Source: Gammaproteobacteria bacterium (GTDB taxonomy: Bacteria > Pseudomonadota > Gammaproteobacteria > Burkholderiales > Rhodocyclaceae). From it: a DNA stretch of 60,623 nt. The notes below the pieces were generated by a model. It made no database searches, was not told where the DNA came from, and was given only the letters and a program-made list of their open reading frames with translations. The stretch covers positions 1 through 60,623 of the forward strand of contig JARFTX010000016.1 of assembly GCA_029289265.1 (NCBI GenBank), read 5' to 3'. Below are positions 57,704 to 60,623 of this stretch, one piece after another; position 1 is the stretch's first letter, and every line of letters starts with the position of its first letter. A program made the translations under genes and the position numbers.

Positions 57704-58783
57704 ATGCCCCCCGCAGGCGCCTCGTCCGCGCTGGCGCGCCGTCTCGCGATCGCCTATGCGCTGCTGATCGTCTACGCGTGCCTGCACCCCTTCACCGGCT
57801 GGCGCTCGACCGGCCTGCCGCTGTTCGACTACGTGTTCGCGCCGTGGCCGAAATACTTCCGGGTCGAGGACCTTGTGCTCAACGTGCTCGGCTACATCCC
57901 GCTCGGCTTCGTGATCGTGCCGGCGCTGCCGCGCAGCGTCGGGCGGGTCGCGGCGATCCTCGCGGCGACGCTCATCGGCGCACTGCTGAGCCTCACCGTC
58001 GAGACCACCCAGAACTTCCTGCCGACAAGGGTCTCGACCAATCTCGACCTCGGCTGCAACACGCTGGGCGCGCTCGTCGGCGCGATCCTGGGCGCCTTCT
58101 GGGGCCGGACGCTGTTCGCGCCGCAGGGCTGGCTGCAGCGCTGGCGGGCCGAGCGCATCGTGCCGGGGCGCACCGGCGATGCCGGCCTGATCCTGCTCGG
58201 CCTGTGGCTGCTCGCGCAACTCATGCCGGAGGCGATGCTGTTCGGCAGCGGCGACCTGCGCCGCATGCTGGAGTTGCCGACGCCGCTGCCGTTCGCACCG
58301 GAGCGTTTCATGGTGCTGGAGGCAATGCTGGTGGGCACCAGCGCGGTCGCCGTCGGCCTGCTCGCGCGCTGCACCATGCGCAGCGCCAGTCTGTGGCCGA
58401 TCGTGCTGCTGTTCGTCCTCGCGGTCGCGGCCAAGTCGCTCGCGACCGGATCGTTCTTCGTGCCCGGCACGCCGCTCGGCTGGCTCACCCCCGGCACGCG
58501 CACCGGCCTCGCCTTCGGCCTGCCGCTGCTGGTCGCGGCGCTGCTGCTGCCGCGCATCGTGCAGCACGCCCTGGCCGGCATGGCGCTGCTGGCGGCGACC
58601 CTCCTCGCCAACCTGATCCCCGAGAATCCCTACCAGCTCGCCGATCCGCGCCTGCTCGACCGCGGCAACTTCCTCAACTTCCATGGTCTGACCCAGGTCG
58701 TCGCGAGCCTCTGGCCGTTCGTCGCGCTCGCCTATCTGTCGGCGCTCGGGCTCTGGCGCGGCGAACACCTGCACCAGCGCTGA
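57704..58783 (+). CDS. VanZ-like membrane protein
   Basis: The protein has 359 residues with about ten membrane helices. The N-terminal third has the VanZ pattern: FRVEDLVLNVLGYIPLGFVI, then LLSLTVETTQNFLPTRVSTNLDLGCNTLGALVG. The rest is a second hydrophobic region without a named domain. VanZ family members include a teicoplanin resistance factor, but most in proteobacteria have unknown roles. It starts just beyond the nifL control region and is probably not a nif gene. Confidence 0.78.
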   Translation: MPPAGASSALARRLAIAYALLIVYACLHPFTGWRSTGLPLFDYVFAPWPKYFRVEDLVLNVLGYIPLGFVIVPALPRSVGRVAAILAATLIGALLSLTVETTQNFLPTRVSTNLDLGCNTLGALVGAILGAFWGRTLFAPQGWLQRWRAERIVPGRTGDAGLILLGLWLLAQLMPEAMLFGSGDLRRMLELPTPLPFAPERFMVLEAMLVGTSAVAVGLLARCTMRSASLWPIVLLFVLAVAAKSLATGSFFVPGTPLGWLTPGTRTGLAFGLPLLVAALLLPRIVQHALAGMALLAATLLANLIPENPYQLADPRLLDRGNFLNFHGLTQVVASLWPFVALAYLSALGLWRGEHLHQR

Positions 58784-58920
58784 CGACCCGGTCGGCGCCG
58801 GGTTGCCGAGGGAGATCGCTCGCGCATTGCGCAGGAGCGTCGGCCCCATGCGACCGCCGCGAGTGGCACCGGCGAGGCGCGGCGATACGACCGGTGAAAT
58901 CGGGCCACGGCGGCAGCCGC

Positions 58921-58926
58921 TATAAT
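58921..58926 (+). promoter_or_regulatory. Predicted -10 box for the ferredoxin-hydrolase pair
   Basis: An exact TATAAT about 96 bases before the start at 59022; no good -35 box seen. Confidence 0.4.
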
Positions 58927-59021
58927 TGCCCTTCGCGGGGCCCGCCAAGCCCCGCGGCCCTGTCGCCGACAGCGGCGATCGATTCGCGGACCCCGCCCTG
59001 CGGGCCGAATGGAGATCCTGA

Positions 59022-59339
59022 ATGAGCTATTTCCGGCACCACGTCTTCTTCTGCTGCAATCAGCGCGGCGAAGGCGAGACCTGCTGCAACAACCACGGCG
59101 CCGCCGCGATGCAGACCTACGCCAAGGACCGCATCGGCGCGCTGGGCCTGAAGGGGCGCGGCAAGGTCCGCATCAACAAGGCCGGCTGTCTGGACCGCTG
59201 CGACGACGGGCCGGTGCTGGTCGTCTATCCCGACAACGTCTGGTACACCTACGTCGACCGCGAGGACATCGACGAGATCATCGACGAGCATCTGGTGCAC
59301 GGGCGTGTGGTCGCGCGGCTGAGGCTCTCCGACCGATGA
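59022..59339 (+). CDS. Thioredoxin-like 2Fe-2S ferredoxin
   Basis: The protein has 105 residues. Cysteines are in FFCCNQRGEGETCCNNHGA and KAGCLDRCDDGPVLVVYPDNVWYTYV, the pattern of the thioredoxin-fold ferredoxins related to Azotobacter FeSI and Aquifex Fd4. It may carry electrons; a nif link is unproven since it lies beyond nifLA without a sigma-54 promoter. Its stop overlaps the hydrolase start (ATGA). Confidence 0.88.
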   Translation: MSYFRHHVFFCCNQRGEGETCCNNHGAAAMQTYAKDRIGALGLKGRGKVRINKAGCLDRCDDGPVLVVYPDNVWYTYVDREDIDEIIDEHLVHGRVVARLRLSDR

Positions 59340-59992
59340 GCCGTCCGCTCCCGACCGAAAAGACCGCGCTCGCCGGCCCGGCCGGCGCGATCGAGGCGCT
59401 GATCGACGCCGCCCACGACGTGCGCGGCATCGCGCTGGTGTGCCACCCCCATCCGCTCTATGGCGGCGCCAACACCAACAAGGTCGCGCACACGCTGGCG
59501 CGCGTGTTCCGCGATCTCGGCTATGTGGCGATCCGCCCCAACTTCCGCGGCGTCGGCGCGAGCGCCGGCACCCATGACCAGGGCCACGGCGAGACCGACG
59601 ACATGCTCGCGGTGATCGACTGGGCGCGGGCCCGCTGGGGCGCGCTGCCGCTCGCGCTGGGCGGCTTCTCCTTCGGCGGCTTCGTCCAGACGCGCGTGGC
59701 GACGCGGCTCGCCGCGGCCGGCACGCCCCCGCAGCGCATGGCGCTGGTGGGCATGGCGGCCGGCACGGCGGCCGACGGCTCGCGCCACTACGAGACCGGA
59801 CCGCTGCCGCCGGGGCTCCGCGCCTTCGTCATCCACGGCGAAATGGACGAGACCGTGCCGCTCGACAACGTCCTCGAATGGGCCCGCCCGCAGGAGCAAC
59901 CGGTTGTGGTCGTCCCCGGCGCCGACCACTTCTTCCACGGCAAGCTGCACGTGATTCGCGACATCCTCTGCGACGCCTGGGCGCCGCTCTGA
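59336..59992 (+). CDS. Alpha/beta hydrolase
   Basis: The protein has 218 residues. The oxyanion segment is LVCHPHPLYGGANTNKVAHTLA, the nucleophile is the Ser of GGFSFGGFV, and the late acid/His are in HGEMDETVPLDN and GADHFFHG. This is the small CocE/YuxL-like family often found in proteobacteria; the substrate is not known. It is translationally coupled to the ferredoxin gene. Confidence 0.85.
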   Translation: MSRPLPTEKTALAGPAGAIEALIDAAHDVRGIALVCHPHPLYGGANTNKVAHTLARVFRDLGYVAIRPNFRGVGASAGTHDQGHGETDDMLAVIDWARARWGALPLALGGFSFGGFVQTRVATRLAAAGTPPQRMALVGMAAGTAADGSRHYETGPLPPGLRAFVIHGEMDETVPLDNVLEWARPQEQPVVVVPGADHFFHGKLHVIRDILCDAWAPL

Positions 59993-60008
59993 CCACGGGA
60001 GTTCCACC

Positions 60009-60620
60009 ATGAAGCTGTTCGCCTCGCTCACCAGTCCCTATGCCCGCAAGATCCGCATCATCCTCGCCGAGAAGAAACTGCCGTTCGAGCTCGTCGTGGA
60101 CTCGCCCTGGGAGTCGAACACGCAGGTTCCCGAGGTCAATCCGCTCGGCAAGGTGCCGGTTCTGATCGCCGACGACGGCGAGGCCTACTTCGACTCGCCG
60201 GTGATCGCCGGCTATCTGGAGACGCTGGGTGCGCCCCCGGCGATGCTCCCGGTCGATGCGCGCGAGGCCGTGCGGGTGCGCCAGACCGACGCGCTCGCCG
60301 ACGGCGTCACCGACGCGGCCGTGACCGCCCTGCTCGAGTCGCGCCGCCCCGACGGCGAGCGCAGCGAAGGGGTGATCGCCCGCCAGATCGAGAAGATCAA
60401 GCGCGGTGTCGACGCGATGGAAACGCACGCGGCCGGACGCACCTGGCTGCATGGCGACGCGCCGGGCCTCGGCGACGTCGCCGTCGGCGTCGCGCTCGCC
60501 TATCTGGATCTGCGCTTTTCAGCGATCGACTGGCGCAACGGCCACCCGGCGCTCGCGGCGCTCGCCGAGCGCCTGTTCGCCCGACCGAGCTTCGCCGACA
60601 CGACCCCGCCGGCAGGCTGA
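60009..60620 (+). CDS. Glutathione S-transferase family protein (YibF-type)
   Basis: The protein has 203 residues. The N-terminal thioredoxin-like GST domain has SLTSPYARKIRIILAEKKLPFE, NPLGKVPVLIADDG and FDSPVIAGYLE (the SNAIL/TRAIL-type glutathione site). The C-terminal helical half has RVRQTDALADGVTDAAV and the end WRNGHPALAALAERLFARPSFADTTP. The overall pattern matches E. coli YibF. Role uncertain; a detoxification or thiol-related task is likely. It is complete, ending 3 bases before the window end. Confidence 0.88.
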   Translation: MKLFASLTSPYARKIRIILAEKKLPFELVVDSPWESNTQVPEVNPLGKVPVLIADDGEAYFDSPVIAGYLETLGAPPAMLPVDAREAVRVRQTDALADGVTDAAVTALLESRRPDGERSEGVIARQIEKIKRGVDAMETHAAGRTWLHGDAPGLGDVAVGVALAYLDLRFSAIDWRNGHPALAALAERLFARPSFADTTPPAG

Positions 60621-60623
60621 GCG

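Noticed and set aside
55858-59025. A frame of more than 1000 codons on the plus strand over nifL and the VanZ gene
   Set aside because: It is antisense to nifL and out of frame with VanZ; composition is repetitive Arg/Ala/Pro without domains.

Overview
This window comes from a high-GC (about 70 percent by eye) Gram-negative bacterium, most likely a betaproteobacterium of the Azoarcus/Thauera/Rhodocyclales kind. That placement is inference. It rests on UbiB and the anaerobic UbiUVT ubiquinone genes, an NifL-NifA pair rather than a cysteine-linker NifA, DraT, an Rnf complex tied to nif genes, and the codon bias. About 38 kb of the 60.6 kb (roughly 19.0-57.6 kb) is a compact nitrogen-fixation island. 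Housekeeping and signalling genes flank it on both sides.

Left flank (1-19 kb): the end of a hybrid histidine kinase and a REC-EAL phosphodiesterase, a broken FixJ-type regulator, a PilZ protein, dsbA, a SPOR-domain protein, argS, ubiB, a sodium:solute symporter, and ubiU-ubiV-ubiT with an FNR-like box upstream. Then come a secreted pentapeptide protein, a zinc alcohol dehydrogenase, a class V aminotransferase, a DUF3750 protein, an AEC transporter and a persulfide dioxygenase-rhodanese fusion.

Nif island: nifH-nifD-nifK-nifT-fdx-nifY run leftward. draT and a SIR2-like gene run rightward from the same intergenic region. A second leftward operon is nifB-fdxN-fdx-(FeSII-like Shethna protein)-nifQ. 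A rightward operon holds rnfABCDGEH and an unrecognised gene. Next is nifE-nifN-nifX-rseC-like-DUF269-CCE_0567-fdxB, then an antisense vapBC pair, then iscA-nifU-nifS-nifV-nifW-nifZ-nifM. Molybdate genes modE-modA-modB-modC (leftward) and a small molbindin (rightward) follow. After a DedA-PAP2 membrane protein comes nifL-nifA (leftward).

How it works together: NifL gates NifA, and NifA with sigma-54 drives the operons. I find -24/-12 promoters in front of nifH, the SIR2-like gene, nifB, rnfA, nifE, iscA-nifU and nifL. Exact TGT-N10-ACA activator sites lie near all of these except nifH. Rnf and several ferredoxins supply low-potential electrons, since no nifF or nifJ is seen. ModABC/ModE, NifQ, NifB, NifEN, NifV and NifX/NifY make and carry the cofactor. 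NifUS and IscA make clusters. DraT can switch NifH off by ADP-ribosylation, and the FeSII-like protein may shield nitrogenase from oxygen. The most novel items are a SIR2-like, NAD-type-fold gene with its own NifA/sigma-54 promoter where draG might be expected, the unrecognised gene between rnfH and nifE, and a toxin-antitoxin pair embedded in the nif cluster.

Right flank (57.6-60.6 kb): a VanZ-like membrane protein, a thioredoxin-like 2Fe-2S ferredoxin, an alpha/beta hydrolase and a YibF-type glutathione S-transferase. No rRNA, tRNA, CRISPR array or insertion sequence was recognised.
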